A DNA stretch of 64,000 nt from an uncultured Eubacteriales bacterium (GTDB lineage Bacteria > Bacillota > Clostridia > Oscillospirales > Oscillospiraceae): positions 496,001 through 560,000 of the forward strand of contig LT599017.1 of the NCBI GenBank assembly GCA_900079765.1, in the 5' to 3' direction. The notes beneath the pieces were generated by a model. It was not told the DNA's origin. It did not search any database and saw only the letters and a list, made by a program, of their open reading frames with translations. Positions 16,558-26,168 of the stretch are shown piece after piece. The position numbers were made by a program, and so were the translations under genes. Positions within the stretch are counted from its first letter, which is position 1, and the number at the start of each line of letters is the position of its first letter.

Positions 16558-17089
16558 GAGTATTTCTCAGGCAAGCATCCGGGATGTCCGGCAGGCCTGC
16601 CGCCAGTTCGCCATGCTGTATTTCCAGTTCTGCAGGACACTGGTGGACGCGCTGGGCGAAGAGGCTGCTTTCCCGCTGGTTCAGAAGACCATTTTCGAGC
16701 TGAGCCTGGACCGCACCGACCGCTCCCGTGCCAAGGCTATCGAGTTGGGGCTGGAACCCACGCTGCAGACCTTTTCTCAAGTCAACGATCTGCCGTTTAT
16801 AGCCTGGAAGGCGTGGGAGCCGGAGATGGGCGGTGTCCGATGCCCCTATGCGGAGGCGTGGATCGGATATTATACCGAATATCCGTGGTTTCGGCGTTTC
16901 GCCTCTCTCTACTGCGACGTCATCGACACAACGAATATAGAGAACTTTTCCCGCACCACGTCCCATCGGATCACCAAAAACCTTCTCTGGGGCCAGGAAG
17001 CCTGTGAGCGTGAATATTTCGACAGCGAGCAGGTGCGAAACGGGACCTTTACCTATGGAAAACGCGGGGAGAGGGCGGCGCTGGAATAA
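16550..17089 (+). CDS. L-2-amino-thiazoline-4-carboxylate hydrolase-family protein
   Basis: The 179-residue protein matches the ATC-hydrolase family, with the characteristic block RCPYAEAWIGYYTEYPWFRRFASLYCDVID and an N-terminal helical region. The founding Pseudomonas enzyme opens the ring of L-2-aminothiazoline-4-carboxylate to give N-carbamoyl-cysteine, but most family members are uncharacterised and their real substrates may differ. Translational overlap with the AbgB-like gene indicates a common pathway. An ATC-like ring opening followed by amide hydrolysis would be consistent with the two M20 enzymes here. Confidence 0.8.
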   Translation: MSESISQASIRDVRQACRQFAMLYFQFCRTLVDALGEEAAFPLVQKTIFELSLDRTDRSRAKAIELGLEPTLQTFSQVNDLPFIAWKAWEPEMGGVRCPYAEAWIGYYTEYPWFRRFASLYCDVIDTTNIENFSRTTSHRITKNLLWGQEACEREYFDSEQVRNGTFTYGKRGERAALE

Positions 17090-17165
17090 TGCCGCGCGTC
17101 TGCTCCACGCAGCTCCGCAGCTTTTAGCTCTAATCAAATTTATGATATAAGTGAGGATTTAACAT

Positions 17166-17990
17166 ATGGCCCAGCCATTTCAGCTGACAGACGAAGAATA
17201 TCTCGCCCTCGACGAGACCGAGTTTCGTGCCCGCTTTCGTGAGCGCACCCATCATACGCTGGAAATCCAGCTGTACGCCGCGGCGTATAGGGGAAAGGCC
17301 CTGACCTCCAACCAGGCGGACACGGCGAAGAGACTCAGCGGACTGTGGCGGCAGCGCGGACTTTCAGAGACAGCCCACGAATACCGCCTGGCTCAGCAGT
17401 ATATCGCATTGGCCGATGCGCTTTCCCAGGGCAAGGCAGTCGACCTGACTCCCTACGCCCCCCAGCCGGTATCGCCGGAACAGGCCGACGCCTTTTTCAC
17501 CATCCTGTATGAGCGCCGGTCCGTGCGCGAATTCACGACCCAAAGAGTATCGGATGAAAGCATCGACAAAATTCTGAACGCGGGGCTGTGGGCGGCCCAT
17601 TCCTGTAACCTGCAGTCTATCCGCTATCTGGTGGTGAGGGAGGAGACGTCCCCCGGGCTGTTTTTGGGCAGCGACGTGCCGGGCGGGCCCGTGCATCTGG
17701 TGGTGCTGCAGGACTCCCGCGTCTATAAGGCCAATCCACGCAACCCCGTGCGCAACCGCCTGCTGGATGCCGGCGCCGCCGCCCAGAACCTCGCGCTGGC
17801 TGCCCACGCAGCAGGTCTTGAGGGCGTTTGGCTGACCTTCAACGACACCATCATAGCCCGCCTGCGCAGCCGTTTTTCCCTGCCGGATTATATCGATATC
17901 GTCACCTATGTGGACGTGGGCTATGGCGACCAGACGCCGCTGCCCGTGCTGCGTCCCAGCGTCGCGGACGTGGTGCTGGGCAGAGGATAG
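17166..17990 (+). CDS. Nitroreductase-family FMN protein with N-terminal extension
   Basis: The protein has 274 residues. The nitroreductase fold starts near residue 115 (FFTILYERRSVREFTTQRVS), with LWAAHSCNLQSIRYLV and DAGAAAQNLALAAHAAGLEGVW as FMN-site elements. The first ~100 residues are helical and not part of the usual domain. The gene follows the ATC-hydrolase-like gene by 76 bp and precedes the transporter genes. It may act on the imported compound or help electron flow with the flavoprotein. Confidence 0.85.
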   Translation: MAQPFQLTDEEYLALDETEFRARFRERTHHTLEIQLYAAAYRGKALTSNQADTAKRLSGLWRQRGLSETAHEYRLAQQYIALADALSQGKAVDLTPYAPQPVSPEQADAFFTILYERRSVREFTTQRVSDESIDKILNAGLWAAHSCNLQSIRYLVVREETSPGLFLGSDVPGGPVHLVVLQDSRVYKANPRNPVRNRLLDAGAAAQNLALAAHAAGLEGVWLTFNDTIIARLRSRFSLPDYIDIVTYVDVGYGDQTPLPVLRPSVADVVLGRG

Positions 17991-18065
17991 GCCTCTTGCC
18001 GAAAAACGCCGGACGGGGCCGAAAGCCCCTGACGCACCCTACTAAAATCAGGAGAGTGATCCATT

Positions 18066-19727
18066 ATGAAATTCGAAAAAAAACGTACGCTATCGCTGAT
18101 CACGGCGATTTTAACAGTTATCCTCATCTTCTCCTTCACCGGCTGCGCGCCGGCCGCACCCACGGCCACCCCCGGCAGCGCGGTTCCCTCCACCCCGGCG
18201 ACAACCTCTGGTACGCCTACCACGTCCAAGGTGATCAACATCGGCATTACCAACGACCCCGCCACCGTCAACCCCCTGGCGGCCAACAATGTGTTTGCCT
18301 CCACCGCATCCAGGCTTCTCTTCCTGCCACTGGCAGCCCTGAACGAGGATCTGGGGTTCACGTATCAGCTGGCTGAATCCATCACCACCGAGGACAACCA
18401 GCTGTTTACTGTCAAGCTCAATCCCAACGTCAAATGGACCGATGGTAATCCCGTCACCACCGACGACGTGCTGTTTTCCCTGGGTATCTACACCAATCCC
18501 GATGTGGGGGCGCAATCTCCAAGCACCTATAACACCATCGTTGGTACCGACAATGCCGGCCTGAACATCTCCGGCTCCGAGGTGCCGGAGGGTGCGAAAA
18601 AGGTTGACGACACCACCCTCACCATTGAGACCAAATACCCCATCACCCTGGATATCTTCAACCTGACCGTCGGCCAGAGCCTACGGACTCTTCCAAAACA
18701 CATCTTGGGACAGGAGGACCCCAAGAGCATCATCAAGTCCGCCTTCCTGCAGGCACCGAATGTCACCAACGGTCCCTTTACGTTTAAGGAATACGTGGCC
18801 GGTCAGTATCTCTCCTATGAGGCCAATGAGGACTATTATCTAGGAGCGCCCAAGATTAACACCCTGAACTTCAAGATCCTCAGCGGCACACAGATTACTG
18901 CCCAGCTGGAGAGCGGCGAGATCGACATGAACTTTCCGCTGGTGGGCAATATTCCCTACGACGACTATGAGCGCGTCCGCAGCCTGGCTAACGTGCGCAC
19001 CGAGGAGGGCATTCCCAGCAATGTGCAGGTGCTGTTCATCAACAGCCAGGTCGTGGACAATGTAAAGGTTCGTCAGGCCATGAGCCTTGCCATAGATCGC
19101 GACAGCATCCTGCAGAACATCCTCAAGGGCGACGGCTACATCACCAAAACGCCGGTCACCAACCGTATCCAATACTGGAACGAGGAAGCCGCCGCCCCCG
19201 AATACGACATTGAGAAAGCAAAGCAGCTGCTGGCAGAGTCCGGCTGGGATCTCTCCAAGGAACTGGTCTTCTCCGTTCCCACGGGCAATACCACGCGGGA
19301 AAAGGTGGGCACCATCATCGCGGAAAGCCTCAAGTCCATCGGCCTCAACGTCACTATCCAGAAGGCCGACCTGGCAACCACCCTGGGCAATGTCCAGAAA
19401 AGCAACTATGATCTCTCCATCATTGGCATGCCTGATGTTCCTTTGAACATCATTAGCTATCTGCGCGTCTACGCCTCCACCAAATACACATGGACCCAGT
19501 ACAGCAATCCTGTGGCCGACGGGCTGGTGGACACCATCCTCTCCAGCGTGGACGACCAGGTACTGAAGTCTTCCTATCTGGAACTGCAGCAGCTGATCGC
19601 CGACGAGGTGCCGGTGGCTGGTCTCTACTCTGAGCATGCGCTGCGCGCCATCAACAAGCGGGTCACCTACGGCGAACTCAAAGAGTACGGCGCGCTGCTG
19701 GATGTGGAGAAATGGGACGTAGAGTAA
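18066..19727 (+). CDS. Peptide/nickel-type ABC transporter substrate-binding lipoprotein
   Basis: A 553-residue extracellular solute-binding protein family 5 member. It has a lipoprotein signal with lipobox FTGC (Cys27), a low-complexity Ala/Pro/Thr linker, then the mature domain (INIGITNDPATVNPLAANN..., FTVKLNPNVKWTDGNPVTTDDV, RQAMSLAIDRD). It captures the substrate outside the membrane for the four transporter proteins that follow. Family members bind peptides, nickel chelates, glutathione or opines; the ligand here is unknown. Confidence 0.92.
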   Translation: MKFEKKRTLSLITAILTVILIFSFTGCAPAAPTATPGSAVPSTPATTSGTPTTSKVINIGITNDPATVNPLAANNVFASTASRLLFLPLAALNEDLGFTYQLAESITTEDNQLFTVKLNPNVKWTDGNPVTTDDVLFSLGIYTNPDVGAQSPSTYNTIVGTDNAGLNISGSEVPEGAKKVDDTTLTIETKYPITLDIFNLTVGQSLRTLPKHILGQEDPKSIIKSAFLQAPNVTNGPFTFKEYVAGQYLSYEANEDYYLGAPKINTLNFKILSGTQITAQLESGEIDMNFPLVGNIPYDDYERVRSLANVRTEEGIPSNVQVLFINSQVVDNVKVRQAMSLAIDRDSILQNILKGDGYITKTPVTNRIQYWNEEAAAPEYDIEKAKQLLAESGWDLSKELVFSVPTGNTTREKVGTIIAESLKSIGLNVTIQKADLATTLGNVQKSNYDLSIIGMPDVPLNIISYLRVYASTKYTWTQYSNPVADGLVDTILSSVDDQVLKSSYLELQQLIADEVPVAGLYSEHALRAINKRVTYGELKEYGALLDVEKWDVE

Positions 19728-19779
19728 GCAGCCGGTTTCATCGCACCCGGCAAAAGGTCTGAAATGGGGGAAGGGTAAT

Positions 19780-20754
19780 ATGCAGAAGGCTCTGTTGCAG
19801 GTGGAGAACCTGCAGGTGCTGTTTGAAAGAGAACATGACACGGTGGTGGCTGTCGACGAGATGAGCTTTACTGTGCACCAGGGTACCAACCTGGCGCTGG
19901 TGGGCGAATCAGGCAGTGGGAAAAGCGTCACGTCTCTGGCGTGTCTGCACCTGCTGGGCGGCAACGGAGGGATCGCCCAAGGGCGTATCCTGTTTGACGG
20001 CCGGGATATTACCCGCGCAGGCGAGCGGGAAATGCAGAAGCTGCGCGGCGCGCAGCTGTCCATGATCTTTCAGGAGCCGATGACCAGCCTCAACCCTGTG
20101 CTTTCCATCGGCTATCAGCTGGGCGAGTCCCTGCGCCTACATACGGACATGACCCCTGCCCAGATTAAGGTCCGCAGCCTGGAGCTGCTCTCTCAGATGG
20201 GCATCCCCAACGGGGAAAAGGTGTTGCGGGGCTACCCCCATGAGCTTTCGGGCGGCATGCGGCAGCGGGTGATGATCGCCATGGCGCTGGCCTGCAGCCC
20301 CAAGCTGCTCATCGCCGACGAGCCTACCACGGCGCTGGACGTGACCATCCAGGCGCAGATTCTGGACCTTTTAAAGAAGCTTCAAAAGGAAACGGGTATT
20401 ACGATGCTGATTATCACCCACGATTTTGGTGTGGTAGCCGAAATGGCTGACGAAGTGGTGGTCATGTATGCGGGACTTGCGGTGGAAAAGGGGACTGTGG
20501 ATGAGCTGTTCAGCCGCCCGCAGCACCCTTACACCGAGGGGCTGCTCAAATCCATCATTCCGCTCGACGCCTCGATGGGTTCGGCGCTCTACTCTATCCC
20601 CGGCGTTGTGCCGGAGATCACCCGGCATCAGCAATGCTGCCCCTTTTATCCCCGCTGCCCCTACGGGGGCGATCTGTGCAGCCAAAAGCTGCCCCCTCTG
20701 AAGGAAACCTCGCCCGGCCATTTCGTCCGGTGCTTCTTGGGAGGCAACCCATGA
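19780..20754 (+). CDS. Oligopeptide-type ABC transporter ATPase (OppD/DppD)
   Basis: The 324-residue ATPase has Walker A GESGSGKS (42-49), signature [14 protein letters not shown], Walker [13 protein letters not shown] and the C-terminal oligopeptide-transporter region with a cysteine cluster ([15 protein letters not shown]) typical of this subfamily. It overlaps the partner ATPase by four bases. Confidence 0.93.
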   Translation: MQKALLQVENLQVLFEREHDTVVAVDEMSFTVHQGTNLALVGESGSGKSVTSLACLHLLGGNGGIAQGRILFDGRDITRAGEREMQKLRGAQLSMIFQEPMTSLNPVLSIGYQLGESLRLHTDMTPAQIKVRSLELLSQMGIPNGEKVLRGYPHELSGGMRQRVMIAMALACSPKLLIADEPTTALDVTIQAQILDLLKKLQKETGITMLIITHDFGVVAEMADEVVVMYAGLAVEKGTVDELFSRPQHPYTEGLLKSIIPLDASMGSALYSIPGVVPEITRHQQCCPFYPRCPYGGDLCSQKLPPLKETSPGHFVRCFLGGNP

Positions 20755-21755
20755 GTGATGCAGTACAGCCGCTGCTGCGGCTTGAAAACACAAAAGTCTA
20801 TTATCCTCTCCGGGGAGGGGTGTTTTCCCGGGTCACCGGCCATGTGAAGGCCGTGGACGACGTGTCCTTTTCCATTCATCCTCATGAAACGCTGGGCCTG
20901 GTGGGTGAATCCGGCTGTGGGAAATCCACCATCGGGCGGGCGATTATGCGCCTGGAGGACATTACCGCCGGGCGCATCCTATTTGATGGCGAGGACATTA
21001 CCGGCCATACACGCAGGCACATGCGCACCGTCTGGCCCCGAATGCAGATGGTATTCCAGGACCCCTATTCCTCTCTGAACCCCCGCAAAACTGTGGAGGA
21101 CACCCTGGCGGAGATTCTCCTGGTACATAGGGTCGTACCCCCGGTGGAGGTAGACGGGGAAATCGACCGAATTCTGGGGCTGATCGGCCTGAATCCGGAC
21201 AGTAAAAAGCGGTATCCCCATGAGTTCTCGGGCGGACAGCGCCAGCGCATCAGCATTGCTAAAGCACTGACCCTGCGTCCGAAACTGCTGATCTGCGACG
21301 AGGCCATCTCGGCACTGGACGTCTCCATTCAGGCGCAGATCCTCAGCCTTTTTCAGGAGCTGCGGGGCAAACTGGGGCTTACCTATCTGTTCATCGCCCA
21401 CGGACTTGGCGCGGTGAAATACACCAGCGACCGCATTGCTGTGATGTATCTGGGCAAAATCGTGGAAATCGCCAAAACCGAGCTGCTGTTCTCCGATCCC
21501 CGGCACCCTTACACGCAAGCGCTGCTCAGCGCCTATCCGGATCCCAATCCCCGCAACAGGGGCAGGAACCGGATCGTCCTGGGCGGCAGCGTGCCCAGTC
21601 CCGCTGACCCACCCTCCGGCTGCCATTTCCGCACCCGCTGCCCCTTCGCGCAGCCCCTGTGCGCCGAAAGCGTTCCGGAACTTGCGGGGGATGGGGACCA
21701 TAGCGCCGCCTGCCATTTTCAAATCAGCCGCAGCGACTGGAGGGCGCAGCCATGA
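20751..21755 (+). CDS. Oligopeptide-type ABC transporter ATPase (OppF/DppF)
   Basis: The protein has 334 residues. Walker A GESGCGKS is at 52-59, with signature [14 protein letters not shown] and Walker [13 protein letters not shown]. One substitution is visible: the Walker B region reads DEAISALD, as is common in OppF. After it, [10 protein letters not shown] replaces the usual H-loop spelling but keeps the histidine. ATG 20751 overlaps the OppD-like stop codon; a longer frame upstream is a shadow. Confidence 0.92.
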   Translation: MSDAVQPLLRLENTKVYYPLRGGVFSRVTGHVKAVDDVSFSIHPHETLGLVGESGCGKSTIGRAIMRLEDITAGRILFDGEDITGHTRRHMRTVWPRMQMVFQDPYSSLNPRKTVEDTLAEILLVHRVVPPVEVDGEIDRILGLIGLNPDSKKRYPHEFSGGQRQRISIAKALTLRPKLLICDEAISALDVSIQAQILSLFQELRGKLGLTYLFIAHGLGAVKYTSDRIAVMYLGKIVEIAKTELLFSDPRHPYTQALLSAYPDPNPRNRGRNRIVLGGSVPSPADPPSGCHFRTRCPFAQPLCAESVPELAGDGDHSAACHFQISRSDWRAQP

Positions 21756-22702
21756 AAAATTATCTGATCCGCAGGATCCTGATTGCCATCCCGATTCTGC
21801 TGGGTATTACCTTTGTATCCTTTTTCATCATTACCCTTGCGCCGGGCAGCCCGGTGGATCTGATGGTCAGCCCCGATATGACCGAGGAGGCCCGCCTTGC
21901 CATGGAGCACTCCATGGGGCTGGACGCCCCTCTTCACAGCCAGTACCTGACCTGGCTTTCCAACCTGCTGCGGGGGGATCTGGGCTATTCCTACAGCTCC
22001 TACCGCCCGGTGGCTCAGATCATAGGTGAGCGGCTGCCCGCCACTTTTCTGCTGATGGGGACGTCGCTGCTGATCGGACTTCTGGTAGCCGTACCGTTGG
22101 GTATACTCAGCGCGCTGAAACAGCACTCTGTTTTTGACTATCTGGCTACCTTCGTCGCCTTTTTCGGGGTTTCGGCGCCCAACTTCTTTCTGGGGCTAGG
22201 TCTGATCTTCCTGTTCAGTGTCAAGCTGGGGGTTCTTCCCTCCAGCGGGATGTTTACGCTGGGGGGCGGGGGTGGAGTGGGAGATGTCATACGCCATATG
22301 GTGCTGCCCTGCACGGTGTTGGCGGTGAACATCTCGGGCCGCTTCATCCGTTATGTGCGCTCGGCCATGCTGGAGGTACTGGGGCAGGACTATCTGCGCA
22401 CTGCCACAGCCAAGGGAGTGCGCTACTGGGGCCGCATCACCGTCCATGCGCTGCGCAACGCGCTGCTGCCCCTCATCACCCTTATTGGCCTTGAGATCCC
22501 GGCGCTGCTGGGCGGGGCCGTCGTGACCGAGCAGATCTTCGTGTGGCCCGGCGTGGGCCGGCTGACCATGGACTCCATCCTTATCCGCGACTACCCGGTG
22601 CTGATGGGACTGAATTTGATGGCCGCGGTGATGGTGCTCCTGTCCAGTTTGCTTACGGATGTCATCTACGCGGTGGCCGATCCCCGGATCAAATACAGGT
22701 AA
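21752..22702 (+). CDS. ABC transporter permease (DppB/OppB type)
   Basis: The 316-residue protein has six hydrophobic segments and the conserved N terminus [26 protein letters not shown]. The EAA loop is visible in DYLRTATAKGVRYWGRITVHALRNALLPLIT. It starts inside the upstream ATPase stop codon, so all four transporter genes are translationally coupled or nearly so. Confidence 0.94.
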   Translation: MKNYLIRRILIAIPILLGITFVSFFIITLAPGSPVDLMVSPDMTEEARLAMEHSMGLDAPLHSQYLTWLSNLLRGDLGYSYSSYRPVAQIIGERLPATFLLMGTSLLIGLLVAVPLGILSALKQHSVFDYLATFVAFFGVSAPNFFLGLGLIFLFSVKLGVLPSSGMFTLGGGGGVGDVIRHMVLPCTVLAVNISGRFIRYVRSAMLEVLGQDYLRTATAKGVRYWGRITVHALRNALLPLITLIGLEIPALLGGAVVTEQIFVWPGVGRLTMDSILIRDYPVLMGLNLMAAVMVLLSSLLTDVIYAVADPRIKYR

Positions 22703-22714
22703 GGAGGGAAACCC

Positions 22715-23593
22715 TTGTCCGGAAAAACAAAGCGAAAGGGCGGCCGCTCCACCGAAAACGCGCTGCGGATCTGGAGACGGTTTTGCCGGCACAGGCTGGC
22801 GGTGGCAGGGCTCGTCATCATCCTGCTGATCGTTCTGTGCGCGGTCTTCGCCAGCCAGATATCGCCCTTTAATCCCTATGAAATCAGCTATACCTTTGAG
22901 GCCTCGCCTGACGGGGTGCATCTGCTGGGAACAGACCAGGTTGGCCGGGATGTACTGAGCCGCCTTATATTCGCCTCACGGGTTTCCCTTCTGGTAGGGC
23001 TGGGGACCGTGGCGTTCACCACGCTGCTTGGCCTTGTGCTGGGCCTCGTATCGGGCTGGTACGGGGGCGCGGCAGACTTCCTCATCATGAGAATTGCCGA
23101 CGTTTTCATGTCCTTTCCCATGCTGCTGCTGATCATGGTGATCAGCAGCATCGTTGGCCCCGGGCTGGACCGGATCGTCTTTATCATGGGCATACTGGGC
23201 TGGCCCTCCGTGGCACGGCTGGTACGGGGCAATGTGCTGTCCATCCGACAGGCGGACTACGCCAAGTCCGCTGTGGCGCTGGGCTTTTCCACGCCGCGCA
23301 TCCTGCTGCGGCACGTGCTGCCCAATACCCTGGGACCGATCCTGGTACAGGCCACCTTCGGTATCGCCCAGGCCATCATTATGGAGTCGGCGCTGAGCTT
23401 TCTGGGCATGGGCGTCAATCCGCCCACGGCCAGCTGGGGGAATATGCTCACCGACGCCCAGTCCCTTACCACCCTGACCGAAAAGCCGTGGCTCTGGGTC
23501 CCACCGGGAATCATGATCCTGCTTTGCGTGCTGGCCTTCAATTTTGTGGGGGACGGCCTGCGTGACGCGCTGGATCCAAAAACAAATAAATAG
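22715..23593 (+). CDS. ABC transporter permease (DppC/OppC type)
   Basis: The 292-residue second permease has the family cytoplasmic N terminus, the HLLGTDQVGRDVLSRLIFASRVSL motif and an EAA loop (DYAKSAVALGFSTPRILLRHVLPNTLGPI). The start is TTG 22715, seven bases after AAGGAGGG. With the OppB-like permease it forms the channel. Confidence 0.93.
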   Translation: MSGKTKRKGGRSTENALRIWRRFCRHRLAVAGLVIILLIVLCAVFASQISPFNPYEISYTFEASPDGVHLLGTDQVGRDVLSRLIFASRVSLLVGLGTVAFTTLLGLVLGLVSGWYGGAADFLIMRIADVFMSFPMLLLIMVISSIVGPGLDRIVFIMGILGWPSVARLVRGNVLSIRQADYAKSAVALGFSTPRILLRHVLPNTLGPILVQATFGIAQAIIMESALSFLGMGVNPPTASWGNMLTDAQSLTTLTEKPWLWVPPGIMILLCVLAFNFVGDGLRDALDPKTNK

Positions 23594-23604
23594 GAGGAAT
23601 ATGC

Positions 23605-24801
23605 ATGAGCGAGCTGATAGACATAGAGAGCGGCATCCATGCGCAAAGCGTGGAAAGCTGGCACCATCTGCACCAAAATCCCGAGCTCAGCATGAGAGAA
23701 TACAACACCGCCGACTACATCGAACGGGCCCTGAGGGAGACCACCGGAGTGGATAGGGTTAAGCGGGTGGGCGAAACCGGTGTCTGGGCCGAGCTGGTCG
23801 GAACAGCCCCCCGGCAGGGGCCGGAGAGAACATTGGTGCTGCGGGGTGATATGGACGCGCTGCCCATTCAGGAGAAAAACGAGCTCCCCTTCCGCTCCGC
23901 CGTCCCCGGCGTAATGCACGCCTGCGGACACGATGTACACACCGTTTCGCTGCTGGCCTCCGTTGGAATACTGGAGCAGTACCGGGACCGGATTCCGGGA
24001 ACGGTCTGGTTCTTTTTCCAGCCCGGCGAGGAGGTGATGGGCGGGGCGCTGACTTTCCTTGCAGACACTGAGATCGACTTCGGACGGGTAACCGGCGCAT
24101 TAGGCATTCATGTGGCCGGCAATCTGGAGGCAGGTAAAATCCGTCTGAAGGAGGGACCCGTGCTGGCCAGCGCGGACGCACTGCATTTCCGCATCCTGGG
24201 GGAGAGTGGACACGCCGCCTACCCCACCGCGGCCAGGGACGCCATCGTAGCCGCAGCTAACCTAATCGTCCAGCTGCAGACGCTGGTCTCCCGGGAGGTT
24301 GACGCCACCGATTCTGCAGTGCTCACGCTGGGGCGAATTGCAGGGGGCACCAAGGATAATATTATTGCGCAAGAGGTGCGTATAGACGGCACTCTCCGCA
24401 CCTTAAGCAAGGAGGTCAGGGCCCATCTGCAGCAGGCCATCCGGCGCATCTGCGACGGGATCGAGCTGTCTCTTCGGGTCACTATTGAGCTGGAAATCGA
24501 GCAGGGCTCCGTGCCGCTGGTCAACGACGGCGCATTCGTTAGGCTGGCCGAACGGGCCGCCAAAAAGGCGCTGGGGGAGGACAGCGTGTCCTGGTCGGAC
24601 GTCCCCGGTCTTGCCGGGGAGGATTTTGCCTATTTTCTGGATCGTGTGCCAGGCGCCTTCGTATTCATCGGCTCTCAGACCCCCGGCGGGCCTCCGGCCA
24701 AGGGCCACACGCCTGAATTTTATACCGACAAGGACGCTCTGCGGGTAGGCTCGCTCCTGCTCAGCAGCGTGGCCCTGGAGTTTTTCGGGGTAGACTACTA
24801 A
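23605..24801 (+). CDS. M20-family amidohydrolase (hippurate/N-acyl-amino-acid hydrolase type)
   Basis: A 398-residue M20D peptidase with RGDMDALP (80-87), HACGHD (105-110), the catalytic glutamates in FQPGEEVMGG and a dimerisation domain (GESGHAAYPTAARDAIVAA). It sits 11 bp after the permease and closes the cluster. In the known ATC pathway an N-carbamoyl-cysteine amidohydrolase follows ring opening, and this enzyme or the AbgB-like one could fill that role; that is inference. Confidence 0.9.
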   Translation: MSELIDIESGIHAQSVESWHHLHQNPELSMREYNTADYIERALRETTGVDRVKRVGETGVWAELVGTAPRQGPERTLVLRGDMDALPIQEKNELPFRSAVPGVMHACGHDVHTVSLLASVGILEQYRDRIPGTVWFFFQPGEEVMGGALTFLADTEIDFGRVTGALGIHVAGNLEAGKIRLKEGPVLASADALHFRILGESGHAAYPTAARDAIVAAANLIVQLQTLVSREVDATDSAVLTLGRIAGGTKDNIIAQEVRIDGTLRTLSKEVRAHLQQAIRRICDGIELSLRVTIELEIEQGSVPLVNDGAFVRLAERAAKKALGEDSVSWSDVPGLAGEDFAYFLDRVPGAFVFIGSQTPGGPPAKGHTPEFYTDKDALRVGSLLLSSVALEFFGVDY

Positions 24802-24901
24802 GGGATGCCGGGGCGTCTCACTTTTATTGACAATAGGAGACGGGAGATATCGCTTATGACGCTGCTGCTTTGTGCATATAAATTGCCAGAGGTGAGGTGC
24901 A

Positions 24902-25594
24902 GTGTTTTTAATCATAAGAAAGAGAGCTTTGTATTTTATTCTGCTTTTATGCGTTTTAATATTTATTTTTGGCAATAGTATTTTGATTATGGCGGTCCAT
25001 AAAAATATTACAGAGCATAAGTATACTATTTTAATTGAGATTGATGAGAAAAAGCTATATTTATTTGAAGATGGTCAGTTCATAAAGGAGTATACAATAG
25101 CGTCTGGCGCACAGAATACGCCCTCGCCCATTGGTACATGGAAAATAAAAGATAAGGGGAAATGGGGAAAAGGATTTGGGGGGTATTGGATGGGGCTGGA
25201 TGTGCCATGGGGAACGTATGGGATACATGGAACAACAAGAGAGTGGTCTATTGGAAGGGCTGCTAGTCATGGGTGTATTAGGATGTACAACAGGGATATA
25301 AAAGAATTATACAATACTGTCCCAATAGACACACCCGTTATAATAACTAATGGAACTTTTGGCCCATTTGGAACAGGCTTTAGAGATTTAAAGCCGGGAG
25401 ATAGGGGATCAGATGTATTAGCTGTTCAGGAAAGGCTTAAAGAACTGCGCTATTTCGATGGGAAATTATCCGGAATATATGGAGAAAATTTAAAAGATGC
25501 TGTTAACAGGTTTCAGGCGGATAATAATATTAGTATCAAGGATACAATTACCCGTGAGGACTATGGTGCTATGGGCCTCATAGAATTCGAATGA
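24902..25594 (+). CDS. L,D-transpeptidase (YkuD) with peptidoglycan-binding domain
   Basis: The 230-residue protein has an N-terminal hydrophobic anchor (residues ~8-28). A YkuD catalytic domain follows (~40-150), with the active-site segment GIHGTTREWSIGRAASHGCIRM and its catalytic Cys in SHGCIR. A C-terminal PG_binding_1 domain is at ~158-225 (GDRGSDVLAVQERLKELRYFDG). It would form 3-3 cross-links or attach proteins to peptidoglycan outside the membrane. The start is GTG 24902 behind GAGGTG. The gene is strikingly AT-rich compared with the clusters on either side, suggesting separate acquisition. Confidence 0.92.
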   Translation: MFLIIRKRALYFILLLCVLIFIFGNSILIMAVHKNITEHKYTILIEIDEKKLYLFEDGQFIKEYTIASGAQNTPSPIGTWKIKDKGKWGKGFGGYWMGLDVPWGTYGIHGTTREWSIGRAASHGCIRMYNRDIKELYNTVPIDTPVIITNGTFGPFGTGFRDLKPGDRGSDVLAVQERLKELRYFDGKLSGIYGENLKDAVNRFQADNNISIKDTITREDYGAMGLIEFE

Positions 25595-25718
25595 TACGGA
25601 TGTAAATGCAACATGTTTCAATAAATTAAAGTAGCCTCTGTGTATAGCATTTTAGGAATAAAAATCTACCAACTTATCTACAAAAAATGGCGGAGCAGAA
25701 GAGAGCTTATACAAACAA

Positions 25719-25756
25719 GAGCCAGACGAACGGTTGGTGTTCGTCTGGCTCTCTTT
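25719..25756. terminator. Perfect 13-bp hairpin next to the att repeat
   Basis: Arms 25719-25731 and 25739-25751 are exact complements, followed on the plus strand by TCTTTT and on the minus strand by a T-containing run. It sits immediately outside the element, where the original ssrA terminator (minus strand) would be expected. Confidence 0.7.
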
Positions 25757-25780
25757 TGGTGGACCCGAGGGGAGTTGAAC
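25755..25780. repeat. Direct repeat of the tmRNA 3' end (att site, distal copy)
   Basis: These 26 bases are identical, in the same orientation, to 29703-29728, which is the CCA end, acceptor strand and part of the T arm of ssrA. The match stops at both sides. No other part of a tRNA or tmRNA is present here, so this is a duplicated attachment core. Confidence 0.85.
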
Positions 25781-25954
25781 TGGCGTGAAGTGAGTTTTAG
25801 CCTGTACCAACGAAAACCGTTATGCATTGTGCTGTAATGGATTCAAAGACTTTTGTTTTTTAAGTGGTGTTGCCTCTGCACACCTAAAAACAAGGGGTAA
25901 CAAGAGGTCATATCTACCCAAATATCTACCAAGCAGGGGACTTGTCAAAATTAA

Positions 25955-26167
25955 ACCCAGCGAGCACCGAAAGAAAAACCCATTTTAAATCATACCATCA
26001 TTGGACTAAAGCCGTTCTGGCCCGATGCGGACGAACTGAAAGCGCTGCTGCAACCGCCTCCAGAGAAGAGGGCCTTCCCCGGATGGCCTGCATACGGCTA
26101 CCGTGACGTAAACGATTACCGTGAGCAGATGCAGAGCTTTATACGGCGCAGCGTGAGGAGGACGTGA
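25955..26167 (+). pseudogene. Phage gene remnant ahead of DUF1064
   Basis: An open stretch of 70 codons without a credible start codon ends one base before the DUF1064 start codon. Its C-terminal part (KPFWPDADELKALLQPPPEK and YGYRDVNDYREQM) looks like real protein sequence. It is probably the 3' part of a deleted phage gene. Confidence 0.45.
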
Positions 26168-26168
26168 A

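Noticed and set aside
18840-20063. Long minus-strand ORF (407 codons) opposite the binding protein and ATPase genes
   Set aside because: It is the antisense of two well-supported genes, has no ribosome site and a low-complexity product.
25755-25780. Possible tRNA gene fragment
   Set aside because: It matches only the tmRNA 3' end; no anticodon arm or other tRNA parts are nearby, so it is an att duplication.
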